This document shows positions 1-7,809 of a stretch of DNA of 15,675 nt, piece after piece. Source of the DNA: Caldimonas sp. GTDB taxonomy: Bacteria > Pseudomonadota > Gammaproteobacteria > Burkholderiales > Burkholderiaceae_C. The notes under the pieces were generated by a model. The model was not told the origin of the DNA and ran no database searches. It saw only the letters and a list, made by a program, of their open reading frames with translations. Within the stretch, counting starts at the first letter, position 1; each line of letters begins with the position of its first letter. Location of the stretch: the NCBI GenBank assembly GCA_030150305.1, contig JASLGD010000312.1, positions 1 through 15,675 of the forward strand, given 5' to 3'. A program made the position numbers and the translations under genes.

Positions 1-291
1 GACGAGGAGATGCGAAGCGAGATGTTCATCTGCGGCGTCTTCTCGCTCCTCGACCGCATGTTCCAGGAGCCGTTCGCCAAGCTGCTCGGCTCGATTCCCG
101 TGCCCGAGCGCGTCTACCGCGCGCTGGTCGAGAGCGACGGCCCGTACCGGCCGTATCTCGCGATGGTCGAGGCGGCCGAAGCCGAATCGGTGCACGAGTA
201 CCGCGAGGCCGCAGAGCACCTGCTGATGAGCGTCGCCGAGATCAATCGCGCGCAGCTGCGCGCGTTGATGGGCGCGGCGGCGCTCGAGTGA
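1..291 (+). CDS. HDOD-domain protein, C-terminal fragment (probably EAL-HDOD, YuxH-like)
   Basis: The reading frame is open from base 1 to a TGA at 289-291, giving 96 visible residues; the gene starts upstream of the window. The visible part carries the end of an HDOD region: a segment reading MFICGVFSLLDRMF, then a helix ending in IPVPERVYRAL, then a YRPYLAMVEAAE helix. This order matches the C-terminus of the EAL-HDOD (YuxH-type) proteins, where the EAL half relates to c-di-GMP breakdown and the HDOD half acts in signalling. The EAL half would lie outside the window, so the fusion is an inference. The neighbouring HPt, REC-GGDEF-EAL and GGDEF genes on the same strand support a c-di-GMP role. 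A stand-alone HDOD protein is the main alternative. Confidence 0.72.
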   Translation, partial: DEEMRSEMFICGVFSLLDRMFQEPFAKLLGSIPVPERVYRALVESDGPYRPYLAMVEAAEAESVHEYREAAEHLLMSVAEINRAQLRALMGAAALE

Positions 292-505
292 CGGCGCGAC
301 ATCGCGCGCGCCGCGCCGACTGCGTCGGGGCGAACCCCTGAGCCGCTGCCGCCGGTCGCGCCGCGGGCGCTTTCGTGGCGGGCAGCACGCCCTCCGCGTG
401 CCCCCGTCGACTCAAGCGAGGTCCCGCTGCGTCGAAAATGCGCTATGCGGCGGCGGCCGTCGGCGAAGCGACGCCGGCTGACCGCGGCCGCAGCGGTCGC
501 TCCAC

Positions 506-919
506 ATGTCCTACCTTCCTTCGTCCGTCGCCGAGACCACGGCGAGCGCGCGCGCCGCGGTGCTCGACGCCGATGCGCTCGAGCGCCTGCGCGAGCTCGA
601 CCCGCGCGGCGAGAGCCGCCTGCTCGAGCGCGTGCTGCGCGCGTTCGAATCGTCGGCGGCCCGGCTGGCGCGGCAGTTCGCGGAGGCGCGAGCCAGCGGC
701 GACATGCAAGGCGTCCGCCACGTCGTCCACACGCTGAAGTCGTCGTCGGCGAGCATCGGCGCGGTCGCGCTCGCGCGGCTGTGCGCCGAGATCGAGACGG
801 CGATCCGCGCGGAGGCGTTCGGCTCGCTGCCCGATCGCCTCGACGCGATGGACCGCGAGCTCGCGGCCGTGCTACAAGCCGTGACGCCGATGCTTTCTTC
901 CCCGGGCACGTCGCCATGA
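506..919 (+). CDS. HPt (histidine phosphotransfer) domain protein
   Basis: This 137-residue protein is essentially one HPt four-helix domain. The phospho-accepting histidine is His75, in the helix segment HTLKSSSASIGA (75-86), which is the classic HxxKSSxxxxGA pattern. A second helix with LARLCAEIE follows, as expected. The family shuttles phosphoryl groups between receiver domains of hybrid kinases and response regulators in the cytoplasm. The stop TGA overlaps the ATG of the next gene (ATGA at 916-919), so the two are translationally coupled and the REC domain of that gene is the likely partner. No clear Shine-Dalgarno sequence precedes the ATG at 506. A GTG at 559 is a possible later start that would still keep the whole HPt domain. 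No kinase lies next to it. Confidence 0.85.
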   Translation: MSYLPSSVAETTASARAAVLDADALERLRELDPRGESRLLERVLRAFESSAARLARQFAEARASGDMQGVRHVVHTLKSSSASIGAVALARLCAEIETAIRAEAFGSLPDRLDAMDRELAAVLQAVTPMLSSPGTSP

Positions 920-3177
920 CGACGAGCGCTGAGCGGTCCGCCGACGACCTGCCGGAGCGGCCGCGCGTCCTCCTCGTCGACGACGACGAGGTGAACCTGC
1001 TGCTGACGTCGGTCGCGCTCCAGGACCAGGGCTTCGACGTCACCGAGGCGTCGGGCGGCGAGCAGGCGATGCGCGTGCTGGCCGACTGGCTGCCCGACAT
1101 CGTCGTCCTCGACGCGGTGATGCCCGGCCTCGACGGCTTCGAGACGTGCCGCGAGCTGCGCGCGCTGCCGGGCTTCGAGTCGCTGCCGGTGCTGATGCTG
1201 ACCGGCCTCGACGACGACGCGTCGATCACGCGCGCGTACGAGGCCGGCGCGACCGACTTCTTCGTCAAGTCGACGCAGTGGAGCCTGCTCGCCGGGCGGC
1301 TGCGCTACCTGCTTCGCGCATCGCGCACGCGGGTCGAGCTCGAGCGCAGCAAGTCGCGCCTCGCGCGCGCGCAGGACCTCGCGCGGATGGGCAGCTTCGA
1401 CTGGCGCCGCGGCCAGAACGGCCCGCACTTCTCGATCGAGGGCCTGCGCGTGTTCGGCCTCGGCGTCGGCGCCCAGCCGGCGTTTCGCAGCCTCCTGCGG
1501 ATGATCCCCGAGGACGAGCGCAACGCGTTCCTCGAGCTGACGCACAGCGCGATGGACCGCAGCACGGTGCTCGCGACCGACGTCCACGCGCGCCTCGTCG
1601 ACGGCCGCTCGCGGATCGTCCACATCGAGGCCGAGCCCGAGTTCAACGAGCACGGCAACCTGATCGGCTACACCGGCATCGTCCAGGACGTCACCGACCG
1701 GCGCCTGGCCGAGGACCGCATCCGCCACCTCGCCAACTTCGACACCCTCACCGGGCTGCCGAACCGCCGCCAGCTGATCTGGCGCGCCGAGCGCGCGCTC
1801 GAGCAGGGCCGCCGTCTCGGCCACGAGGTCGCGCTGCTGCTGATCGACCTCGACCGCTTCAAGGTGATCAACGACACGCTCGGCCACGGCGCCGGCGACG
1901 ACCTGCTGGTCGAGGTCGCGCGGCGGCTGCGCTCGTGCGTGCGCCACTCCGATCAGGTCCTCGAAAGCTCGCTCGAGACCGTGGGGCTGCGCTCGCACCG
2001 CACGCTCGAGGCGGTCGGCAGGCTCGGCGGCGACGAGTTCGTCGCCCTGCTGCCCGAGGTCGTCGACGAGCAGGACGCCGAGCGCGTCGCGCAGCGCATC
2101 CTCGAGGTGATGCGAAAGCCGATCATGATCGGGCTGCAGGAGTGCTTCGTCACAGCGAGCGTCGGCATCGCGATCTTTCCGCGCGACGGCACGACGGTCG
2201 CCGACCTGCTGCGCAACTCCGACATCGCGATGTACTCGGTCAAGTCGGCAGGACGCAACTCGGCGTCGCTGTACCGGCCGAACCTCGCCGGCAAGGGCCG
2301 CGAGAAGCTCGAGCTCGAAAGCGCGTTGCACAAGGCGATCGAGCGCAACGAGCTCGTGCTGCACTACCAGCCGAAGATCGACGTCCGCGGCGCGCGCATG
2401 ATCGGCGCCGAGGCGCTGATGCGCTGGCGCCGCCACGGCCAGCTCGTCGCGCCGGGCGACTTCATCCCGCTCGCCGAGGAGACCGGGCTCATCATCCCGC
2501 TCAGCGAATGGGCGATCCGCGAGACTGCGCGCCAGGCGCGCGTCTGGCAGGACAACTTCGGCTTCAACGACTCGATCGCGGTCAACCTGCCGAGCCGACT
2601 CTTCGAGCGCACCGACCTCGTCGAGTACATCCACAACGCGGTGACGACGTACGGAGTGCCGCACCACGCGATCGAGCTCGAGATCACCGAGACGGGCCTG
2701 ATGAAGGACCTGCAGAACGTGATCCCGTCGCTGCACCGGCTGAACGAGATCGGCGTCGAGATTTCGATCGACGACTTCGGCACCGGCTACTCGTCGCTCG
2801 CGTACCTGACGACGCTGCCGATCAGCGAGCTGAAGATCGACCGCTCGTTCGTCCGCGATCTCGGCATGACGCCGCAGAGCTCGGCGGTCGTCACCGCGAT
2901 CATCGCGCTCGCGCGTTCGCTGGGCTTGCGGGTGATCGCCGAGGGCGTCGAGAACCTGCGCCAGATGGAGGTGCTGCACCGCCTCGGCTGCGGGATCATG
3001 CAGGGCTTTCTCTTCAGCAAGCCGCAGCCGCCCGAGGACATCGAGCGCTGGCTCGAGCAGACGGTGCTGCCGAAGAAGGCGCCGTGGATCGGCCAGGCGA
3101 CGCCCGGCGAGGCCGCCGACGTGCAGCGAGTGCGCGCGCGCGAGCCGCGCGGCAAGCCGTTCGGCAACCTGACCTGA
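916..3177 (+). CDS. REC-PAS-GGDEF-EAL response regulator (c-di-GMP turnover)
   Basis: This is a 753-residue protein. Domains in order: receiver (about 17-133) with acidic pocket DDD at 22-24, phospho-acceptor Asp66, Thr96 and Lys118; PAS (about 155-265); GGDEF (about 290-430) with an intact GGDEF at 371-375; EAL (about 450-710) with EAL at 499-501, DDFGTG at 619-624 and the downstream KIDRSF and AEGVE motifs. All signature residues for diguanylate cyclase and phosphodiesterase activity are present, so it may be bifunctional. The RxxD of the inhibitory site (RHSD, 343-346) is separated from GGDEF by 24 residues instead of 5. An RTLE sits at the canonical position. The ATG at 916 was chosen because it overlaps the HPt stop and sits just ahead of the receiver; the frame is open upstream but only as a shadow of the HPt gene. 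Confidence 0.93.
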   Translation: MTTSAERSADDLPERPRVLLVDDDEVNLLLTSVALQDQGFDVTEASGGEQAMRVLADWLPDIVVLDAVMPGLDGFETCRELRALPGFESLPVLMLTGLDDDASITRAYEAGATDFFVKSTQWSLLAGRLRYLLRASRTRVELERSKSRLARAQDLARMGSFDWRRGQNGPHFSIEGLRVFGLGVGAQPAFRSLLRMIPEDERNAFLELTHSAMDRSTVLATDVHARLVDGRSRIVHIEAEPEFNEHGNLIGYTGIVQDVTDRRLAEDRIRHLANFDTLTGLPNRRQLIWRAERALEQGRRLGHEVALLLIDLDRFKVINDTLGHGAGDDLLVEVARRLRSCVRHSDQVLESSLETVGLRSHRTLEAVGRLGGDEFVALLPEVVDEQDAERVAQRILEVMRKPIMIGLQECFVTASVGIAIFPRDGTTVADLLRNSDIAMYSVKSAGRNSASLYRPNLAGKGREKLELESALHKAIERNELVLHYQPKIDVRGARMIGAEALMRWRRHGQLVAPGDFIPLAEETGLIIPLSEWAIRETARQARVWQDNFGFNDSIAVNLPSRLFERTDLVEYIHNAVTTYGVPHHAIELEITETGLMKDLQNVIPSLHRLNEIGVEISIDDFGTGYSSLAYLTTLPISELKIDRSFVRDLGMTPQSSAVVTAIIALARSLGLRVIAEGVENLRQMEVLHRLGCGIMQGFLFSKPQPPEDIERWLEQTVLPKKAPWIGQATPGEAADVQRVRAREPRGKPFGNLT

Positions 3178-3189
3178 GCCAGGCCCGAG

Positions 3190-4815
3190 ATGAGCGTGAC
3201 GCGTCCCGCGCCGCTGGCGGCCAAGGCCGAGCTGCCGACCGCGCAGATCGCCAAGGCGGCGTTGCGCCGCCTCGCCGCCGAGCGGCTCGAGCCGACGCCC
3301 GAGAACTACGAGCGCGCGTTTCGCCAGGAAGCCGGCGAGCTGCCCGAAGCGAGCGACGTGCTCGCGACGCTGATCGAACGCATCGTGCGCGGCATCGAGA
3401 AGGGCGGCCAGAACTGGACGCCGGCGCGCCGCAAGGAAGGCATCCAGCGCGTCCTCGCCGCCGGCCGCGGCGATGCCCGGAAGCTGCAGCAGCGGCTCTC
3501 GCAGCTCGTCACGAGCTGGGAGGGCGACCCGCCGCCGTCGCACGTCGCGCTCGCTTCGGCGGACGCGCCGGCGAGCGCTGCCGAGGCGCCGAGCGCGCCG
3601 GCGCAGGCCGCGAACGAAGATGCCCTGGCCGCGTGGCAGCGCGTCGCGTGCACGCTCGGCCAAGGTTTGCAGCAGGCGCTGCCGGCGCACGACGGCGCCA
3701 ACCAGGAGCTCGCGCGCGAGCTCGGCGGCCTCGTCGAGCGCATGCGCGACGGCGACCCGTCGTCGCTTGCCGCCGACACCGAGGCGCTCGTGCAGCGCGT
3801 CGAGCGCGTCCTGCAGCACCGCCACCACCTCTTCGACCAGCTCGGCAAGCTCTGCCGCGAGCTGACGTCGAGCCTCACCGACCTCGCCGAGGACGGCAGC
3901 TGGGTCAAGGGCCAGTGCGAGGCGATGACGCTGAAGATCGAGGAGGGCCTGAGCGCGCGCGGCGTTCGCGCGGTGAGCGACATGCTCCACCACGCGAGGA
4001 GGCGCCAGGGCGAGGTGCGCAGCCAGCGCGAGCAGGCGCGCGACGCGCTGAAGTCGCTGATCACGCAGATGCTCGCCGAGCTCGGCGAGCTGGGATCCAA
4101 GACCGGCAACTTCCACGAGAGCGTCGGCCGCTACGCCGAGGTGATCGAGCGCTCCGACTCGCTCGAGAGCCTCACTGGCGTCGTCCGCGAGATGGTCGCC
4201 GAGAGCCGCGCCGTGCAGACGCTGGTGCAGCAGACGCAGGAGCGCCTGCAGGAAGAGCACGCCAAGGCGACCGACCTGACGCAGCGCGTCGTCGAGCTCG
4301 AGGACGAGATGCGGCGTCTCTCCGACGAGGTCTCGACCGACCAGCTGACGCAAATCGCGAACCGCCGCGGCCTGATGCAGGCGTTCGAGATCGAGCGCGG
4401 CCGCCTCGAGCGCGAGGGCGGCGACCTCGCGATCGGCCTGCTCGACATCGACAACTTCAAGCGGCTCAACGACGAGCTCGGCCACAGCGCAGGCGACGAG
4501 GCGCTGAAGTCGCTCGCCGCGGTCGTGAGCAAGACGCTGCGCCCGACCGACCGCGTCGCGCGCTACGGCGGCGAGGAGTTCGTCGTGCTCCTGCCGAAGA
4601 CTCCGGTCGGCGAAGGCGAGCAGGTGCTGACGCGGCTGCAGCGATCGCTCACCGGCGGCCTCTTCATGCACAACGACAAGCAGGTCTTCGTCACCTTCTC
4701 GGCCGGCGTCACCGACTACCGGCTCGCCGAGCGCATCGAGGACTCGCTCGAGCGCGCCGACCAGGCGCTCTACGAAGCCAAGCGGACCGGGAAGAACCGG
4801 ACCTGCATCGGCTGA
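3190..4815 (+). CDS. diguanylate cyclase (GGEEF) with long N-terminal region
   Basis: This 541-residue protein has a C-terminal GGDEF domain (about 380-541) that makes c-di-GMP from two GTP. It starts STDQLTQIANRR, contains LLDIDNFKRLND, and has GGEEF at 460-464. A canonical inhibitory RxxD (RPTD, 451-454) lies five residues before GGEEF, so product inhibition is expected. The N-terminus begins with ALRRLAAERLEPTPENYERAF, a conserved-looking segment I have seen ahead of other cyclases but cannot assign a role. Residues about 200-380 are charged, heptad-like helix that could dimerise the enzyme. No signal peptide or membrane segment is visible, so it should be cytoplasmic. It starts 12 bases after the REC-GGDEF-EAL stop, so the two are probably one transcript. 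It converges on the next gene. Confidence 0.92.
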   Translation: MSVTRPAPLAAKAELPTAQIAKAALRRLAAERLEPTPENYERAFRQEAGELPEASDVLATLIERIVRGIEKGGQNWTPARRKEGIQRVLAAGRGDARKLQQRLSQLVTSWEGDPPPSHVALASADAPASAAEAPSAPAQAANEDALAAWQRVACTLGQGLQQALPAHDGANQELARELGGLVERMRDGDPSSLAADTEALVQRVERVLQHRHHLFDQLGKLCRELTSSLTDLAEDGSWVKGQCEAMTLKIEEGLSARGVRAVSDMLHHARRRQGEVRSQREQARDALKSLITQMLAELGELGSKTGNFHESVGRYAEVIERSDSLESLTGVVREMVAESRAVQTLVQQTQERLQEEHAKATDLTQRVVELEDEMRRLSDEVSTDQLTQIANRRGLMQAFEIERGRLEREGGDLAIGLLDIDNFKRLNDELGHSAGDEALKSLAAVVSKTLRPTDRVARYGGEEFVVLLPKTPVGEGEQVLTRLQRSLTGGLFMHNDKQVFVTFSAGVTDYRLAERIEDSLERADQALYEAKRTGKNRTCIG

Positions 4816-4822
4816 GCGCGGC

Positions 4823-4836
4823 GCCGGTCAGCCGGC
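4823..4836. terminator. short hairpin between convergent genes
   Basis: A 5-bp GC stem (GCCGG / CCGGC) with a TCAG loop lies just after the cyclase stop and overlaps the stop codon of the opposite-strand gene. There is no T-tract. It is a weak bidirectional terminator candidate, supported only by its place between convergent genes. Confidence 0.25.
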
Positions 4837-5097
4837 GTCGGTCGACGGCGCGGGCTCGCCGAGCAGCCTGAGCGCGCGCTGGACATCGCGCTCGAACGCG
4901 GCGACCGTCGCCCCGGGTGCGCTCGAGCCGAGCAGCGCGGTGCGAAACGCCGCCGACTCGCTCGCGTAGAACGCCTGCACGACGACCCGCGCGTCGCTGC
5001 TCAGCGCCTCGGTCAGCGAATTGACGAAGCACTCCATCGCGAGCATCGAGCCCTTCAGCTCGTCGATCTGCCGCGCGAGCCGCGCCTGCTCTTCCAT
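4828..5097 (-). CDS. small protein of unknown function (89 aa)
   Basis: The ATG at 5097-5095 is preceded by a strong Shine-Dalgarno AGGAGAGG eight bases or so upstream, which fixes the start at MEEQARLARQ and rules out the longer frame. The 89-residue product is predicted mostly helical: an N-terminal amphipathic helix (IDELKGSMLAMECFVNSL), a middle stretch with VVVQAFYASESAAFRTALL, and a final helix AAFERDVQRALRLL. It has no signal peptide or membrane segment. I do not recognise the family. It is convergent with the diguanylate cyclase, leaving only 12 bases between stops, and is transcribed away from 5332. The good ribosome site and codon use support it as a real gene. Confidence 0.7.
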   Translation of the reverse strand: MEEQARLARQIDELKGSMLAMECFVNSLTEALSSDARVVVQAFYASESAAFRTALLGSSAPGATVAAFERDVQRALRLLGEPAPSTDAG

Positions 5098-5331
5098 CGG
5101 GTCCTCTCCTGTCGTTCGGCGGCCGCGCTCGGCGCTGCCGGTGCTCCGGCAGTCTAAGCGCGGCCGCCCGCTGCTCAGGCCGGCGCGGCGCGACCTGCGT
5201 GACGCGTTCGACTGTTCGGCGTCTCGCGCGAGTGCGATGAGATGGCGCGTCGCGACGCGCGATGACGAAGCCGCGCGTGCGCAGGCGACGTGGCGGGCCG
5301 CGGCGGGCACGCGCGTTGCTGCCGCTTCGCC

Positions 5332-5667
5332 ATGGCCGACAACGAGAACAAGGATCCGCGCGCGCCGAGCACCGGCGACGCACGGCAGGCGCCCGACACC
5401 GTCCGCGACGACGTGTCGGGCCGCGTCGACCGGGCCCGCGACGCCCGCGCCGAGACGCGTCGCGTCGTCAACGGCGAGCCGGCGCCGCGGCTGCCGCACG
5501 AGCGCGACGAGTCGAGCGACAGCGGCAGCGGTGCGCCGAGCGAGGTGATGCAGCGCGCCCATGACGACGCCGAGAGCGGCAAGGCGCCGACCGACAAGAG
5601 CGAAGCGACCGACGACGTCTACCGCCGGTCGCTCCGCAACCGCACGCCTGGCGCCGAGCGCGACTGA
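5332..5667 (+). CDS. small charged, probably disordered protein
   Basis: This 111-residue protein is rich in Asp, Arg, Glu, Ser, Pro and Gly and has no hydrophobic core, so it is probably unstructured and cytoplasmic. The C-terminal half has the pattern LPHERDESSDS, then a helix EVMQRAHDDAESG, then TDKSEATDDVYRRSL. This resembles small conserved proteins I associate loosely with betaproteobacterial genomes, function unknown. The ATG at 5332 (MADNENKD) was chosen because the protein-like sequence begins there; a GTG at 5290 in the same frame adds an Arg/Cys-rich leader that does not look coded. Neither start has a good Shine-Dalgarno sequence, so the start is uncertain. Confidence 0.6.
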   Translation: MADNENKDPRAPSTGDARQAPDTVRDDVSGRVDRARDARAETRRVVNGEPAPRLPHERDESSDSGSGAPSEVMQRAHDDAESGKAPTDKSEATDDVYRRSLRNRTPGAERD

Positions 5668-5711
5668 GCGACGCGCGCGACGCGCGCCCGACTCACGCCG
5701 CGCGACGCACG

Positions 5712-5729
5712 CCCGCCGGCCCTGGCGGG
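5712..5729 (+). terminator. candidate hairpin terminator
   Basis: A perfect 6-bp stem (CCCGCC / GGCGGG) with a 6-base loop lies 44 bases after the stop of the 5332 gene, followed by a modest pyrimidine stretch (CTTCCTC). It would separate that gene from the exported propeller gene. It lacks a true T-tract, which is common at this GC content. Confidence 0.35.
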
Positions 5730-5804
5730 GTCGGGCTTCCTCGCTGGCATCGCCGCAGCGATGGCGCTAGCCTTCGCGGCCTCGAGAACGACAAGGAGGA
5801 GACG

Positions 5805-6962
5805 ATGCGCGGATCCTGGAAGACGCTCGCGATGGCGTCGCTGTCTCTGGTCGCGTTCGCGCCGGCGAGCGCCGCCGACCTGATCGTCTCGGCGCAGGAC
5901 GGCAAGTTCGTCCGCGTCGAAGGACGTGCGACGTTTCCCGAGTCGCCGCCTGCCGACAGCCTCGTCGTGCTCGACGCGTCGCGCTTTCCTCCGGTCGTCA
6001 AGGCGACCGTCGAGAGCGGAATCGAGCACACCGTGCAAGGGCCGCCGCAGGCTGTCGCGATCACGCCCGACGGCAAGCTCGCGATCGTCGCCGCGCCGAC
6101 GCGCTACGACTACGCGGCGAAGAAGGAGCTGTTCGACAACTTCGTGCAGGTCGTCGACCTCGAGGCGTCGCCGCCCGCGGTCGCTCGCGTCGACGTCGGC
6201 GCGCATGCCAACGGCCTGACGATCAACCGCGCCGGCACGCTGCTCCTCGCCGCCGCGCACGACGGCACCGTCAAGGTGCTGACGATCGAAGGCAAGACCG
6301 TCAGGCTCGCGTCGCAGGTCAAGGTCGGCGAGAAGCGCCTGTCGGGAATCCAGTTCATGCCCGACGGCAAGTCGGCGATCGTCGCGCTGCGCGACGAGAA
6401 CGGCGCCGCGGTGCTCGCGATCGACGGCACCGCCGTCACGCTCACGAACGAGCGCGTCGCCACCGGCGTCAACCCGTACGCGATCGACGTCTCGAGCGAC
6501 GGCAAGTGGGCGGTGATCGGCAACACCGGCGTCAACCGCACCGTCGACGACGCCGACGTCGTCACGCTCGTCGACGTCGGCAAGCGGCCGTTTCGCGCCG
6601 CGCAGCAGATCTCGGTCGCGTCGACTCCCGAAGGCGTCGCGATCTCGCCCGACGGGCGCTGGATCGCCGTCTCGTCGATGGCCGGCTCGAACCTGCTCGC
6701 CGCCGACCCCGGGCGGCACAAGCTCGGCAAGGTCGCGCTCTACGAGATCCGCGACGGCGGCGCGGTGAAGGTCAGCGAGCTGCCCGGCGGCGAGGCAGCG
6801 CAGGGCGTCGTCTTCACGCAGGACAGCAAGACGGTGATCGTGCAGTTCGACGTCGAGCGCGCGCTCGCGCTCTACGCGATCCGCGACGGCAGGCTCGTCG
6901 ACACCGGCGAGCGCATCCGGCTCGCCGCGGGCCCGGTCTCGATCCGTTCGATGCCGCGCTGA
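5805..6962 (+). CDS. exported beta-propeller protein (YVTN/lactonase-like)
   Basis: This 385-residue protein has a Sec signal peptide (basic MRGSWK, hydrophobic LAMASLSLVAFA, cleavage likely after ASA at 21-23). The mature part is a repeated pattern of beta strands around the phrases AITPDGKLAIVAA, FMPDGKSAIVAL, VSSDGKWAVIG and ISPDGRWIAVSS. This SPDGxxxxV signature belongs to the YVTN/lactonase-like propellers. It is therefore probably periplasmic or secreted. No catalytic residues can be pointed to, so lactonase activity is not claimed; binding or scaffolding is equally possible. The start is secure: a strong AAGGAGGAG (5793-5801) sits four bases before the ATG. It converges with the small gene at 6978 with 15 bases between them. 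Confidence 0.82.
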   Translation: MRGSWKTLAMASLSLVAFAPASAADLIVSAQDGKFVRVEGRATFPESPPADSLVVLDASRFPPVVKATVESGIEHTVQGPPQAVAITPDGKLAIVAAPTRYDYAAKKELFDNFVQVVDLEASPPAVARVDVGAHANGLTINRAGTLLLAAAHDGTVKVLTIEGKTVRLASQVKVGEKRLSGIQFMPDGKSAIVALRDENGAAVLAIDGTAVTLTNERVATGVNPYAIDVSSDGKWAVIGNTGVNRTVDDADVVTLVDVGKRPFRAAQQISVASTPEGVAISPDGRWIAVSSMAGSNLLAADPGRHKLGKVALYEIRDGGAVKVSELPGGEAAQGVVFTQDSKTVIVQFDVERALALYAIRDGRLVDTGERIRLAAGPVSIRSMPR

Positions 6963-6977
6963 CCGGCGGCGCGCGCG

Positions 6978-7283
6978 TCAGTCGGCGCCGCGGGCGCCGC
7001 CGCTCGCGCACGCGGCGAGCACGGCGTGCGCGAAGCCGATGTGGTCGAAGCGCTTGTGGTCGGGGCTCCAGAAGCGGAAGTGGAGCGCGTCGAGCTCGCC
7101 GGTCGACAGCGGGCAGTCCAACGGCCCCGCGGCGGTCCGGTCGCCAGAGCGTCCGCACACCGGACACGGTGCGCTGCCGTCCTCGGCATGCGGCGCCGCC
7201 GGCGATGTCTCGCCGCTCGCGCGCGGCTCGGCTTCGCGGTGCGCGCGTTCCGGGCAGCCGAGGCGATCGACGTTCGGATTCAC
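6978..7283 (-). CDS. small Cys-containing protein of unknown function
   Basis: This frame gives about 101 residues from a GTG at 7283. The first 38 residues are low in structure. The rest looks like a compact domain: CPVCG at 40-44, DCPL at 56-59, then ALHFRFWSPDHKRFDHIGFAH and a hydrophobic end AVLAACA. The CxxC plus a third Cys suggests metal binding. The aromatic block with HFRFWSPD reads like a conserved protein core rather than a chance frame. I do not recognise a named family. No good Shine-Dalgarno precedes the GTG and no ATG exists in the frame, so the true start may be a different alternative codon. It converges with the propeller gene and is divergent from 7438. Confidence 0.55.
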   Translation of the reverse strand: MNPNVDRLGCPERAHREAEPRASGETSPAAPHAEDGSAPCPVCGRSGDRTAAGPLDCPLSTGELDALHFRFWSPDHKRFDHIGFAHAVLAACASGGARGAD

Positions 7284-7437
7284 GCGTCGTTATCGGTGGC
7301 GCTGCCGCCGACTGGACGCGGCCGCGCGCACCGTTGCCGCGGCGCGTGCAAAACTCGACGCCTCGCCAGGCGATGCACGCGCGACATTGAAAACGCCGAA
7401 TCGACGTGCACATTCGCTCGATCATCCGGAGATGCCG

Positions 7438-7710
7438 ATGAGACGTCTGCTTCTGCTCTGGCGGGTCGCCCGCCAGGACCTCCGCCTGCTCTGGTTCGCG
7501 CTGCACCACCCCAGCCGGCCGGCGTGGCTGCTGCCGATCGCCGCGCTGCTCGCGCTGTTTGCGCTCGAGCCGGCGAACTTCGCGATTCCGGTGATCGGCG
7601 CGATCGACGACCTCGTCCTGTTGCCGATCCTGCTGCATGCGCTGCTGCGTGGTCTGCCCGGCGAGATCCGCGCCGGCTTTCGAGGCGGCGCGTCGGCGGC
7701 GCGGCGCTGA
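7438..7710 (+). CDS. DUF1232 (YkvA-like) small membrane protein
   Basis: This 90-residue protein has a basic N-terminal helix (MRRLLLLWRVARQDLRLLWFAL), then HHPSRPAWLLPIAALLALFAL, then IPVIGAIDDLVLLPILLHALL. The order of a Pro-containing amphipathic start, a hydrophobic helix and a PVxGxxDDLxLxP segment is the DUF1232 pattern; members are small membrane-associated proteins of unknown role. The usual LSPIDLIPD is changed to LEPANFAIP, so it is a divergent member. Two ATGs lie close together; the one at 7438 has GGAG (7428-7431) at proper spacing, while the one at 7432 abuts it. The same frame is open far upstream, but only opposite the gene at 6978. Confidence 0.72.
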   Translation: MRRLLLLWRVARQDLRLLWFALHHPSRPAWLLPIAALLALFALEPANFAIPVIGAIDDLVLLPILLHALLRGLPGEIRAGFRGGASAARR

Positions 7711-7809
7711 GCTGCGCGTCGTTGCGGCGCGTCGGGCCGCTGCATCGGCGCGAGCGATCCAGCGCGTCGACTACGATGCAGCAAAGCGGTGCGAGCACGG
7801 ATCGAACGG

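Noticed and set aside
434..439. GAAAAT as a -10 box ahead of the HPt gene
   Set aside because: No acceptable -35 sequence lies at 16-18 bases; the closest (TCGACT) is 21 bases away.
292..505. Possible small gene or RNA in the 214-base gap before the HPt gene
   Set aside because: No frame has a ribosome site or protein-like sequence, and only a 5-bp hairpin (294-307) is visible.
445..915. Upstream extension of the REC-PAS-GGDEF-EAL frame
   Set aside because: The stretch is Arg/Ala-rich, overlaps the HPt gene in another frame, and the ATG at 916 sits directly before the receiver domain.
511..4671. Very long opposite-strand open frame across the c-di-GMP genes
   Set aside because: It is the antisense shadow of genes with G/C-rich third positions; its translation is Arg/Ala/Leu-rich without domains, while the + strand has clear REC, PAS, GGDEF and EAL motifs.
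6967..6990. Hairpin (CGGCGC/GCGCCG) between the convergent genes at 6962 and 6978
   Set aside because: Only six base pairs around a 12-base loop in very GC-rich sequence that is partly coding; not better than chance.
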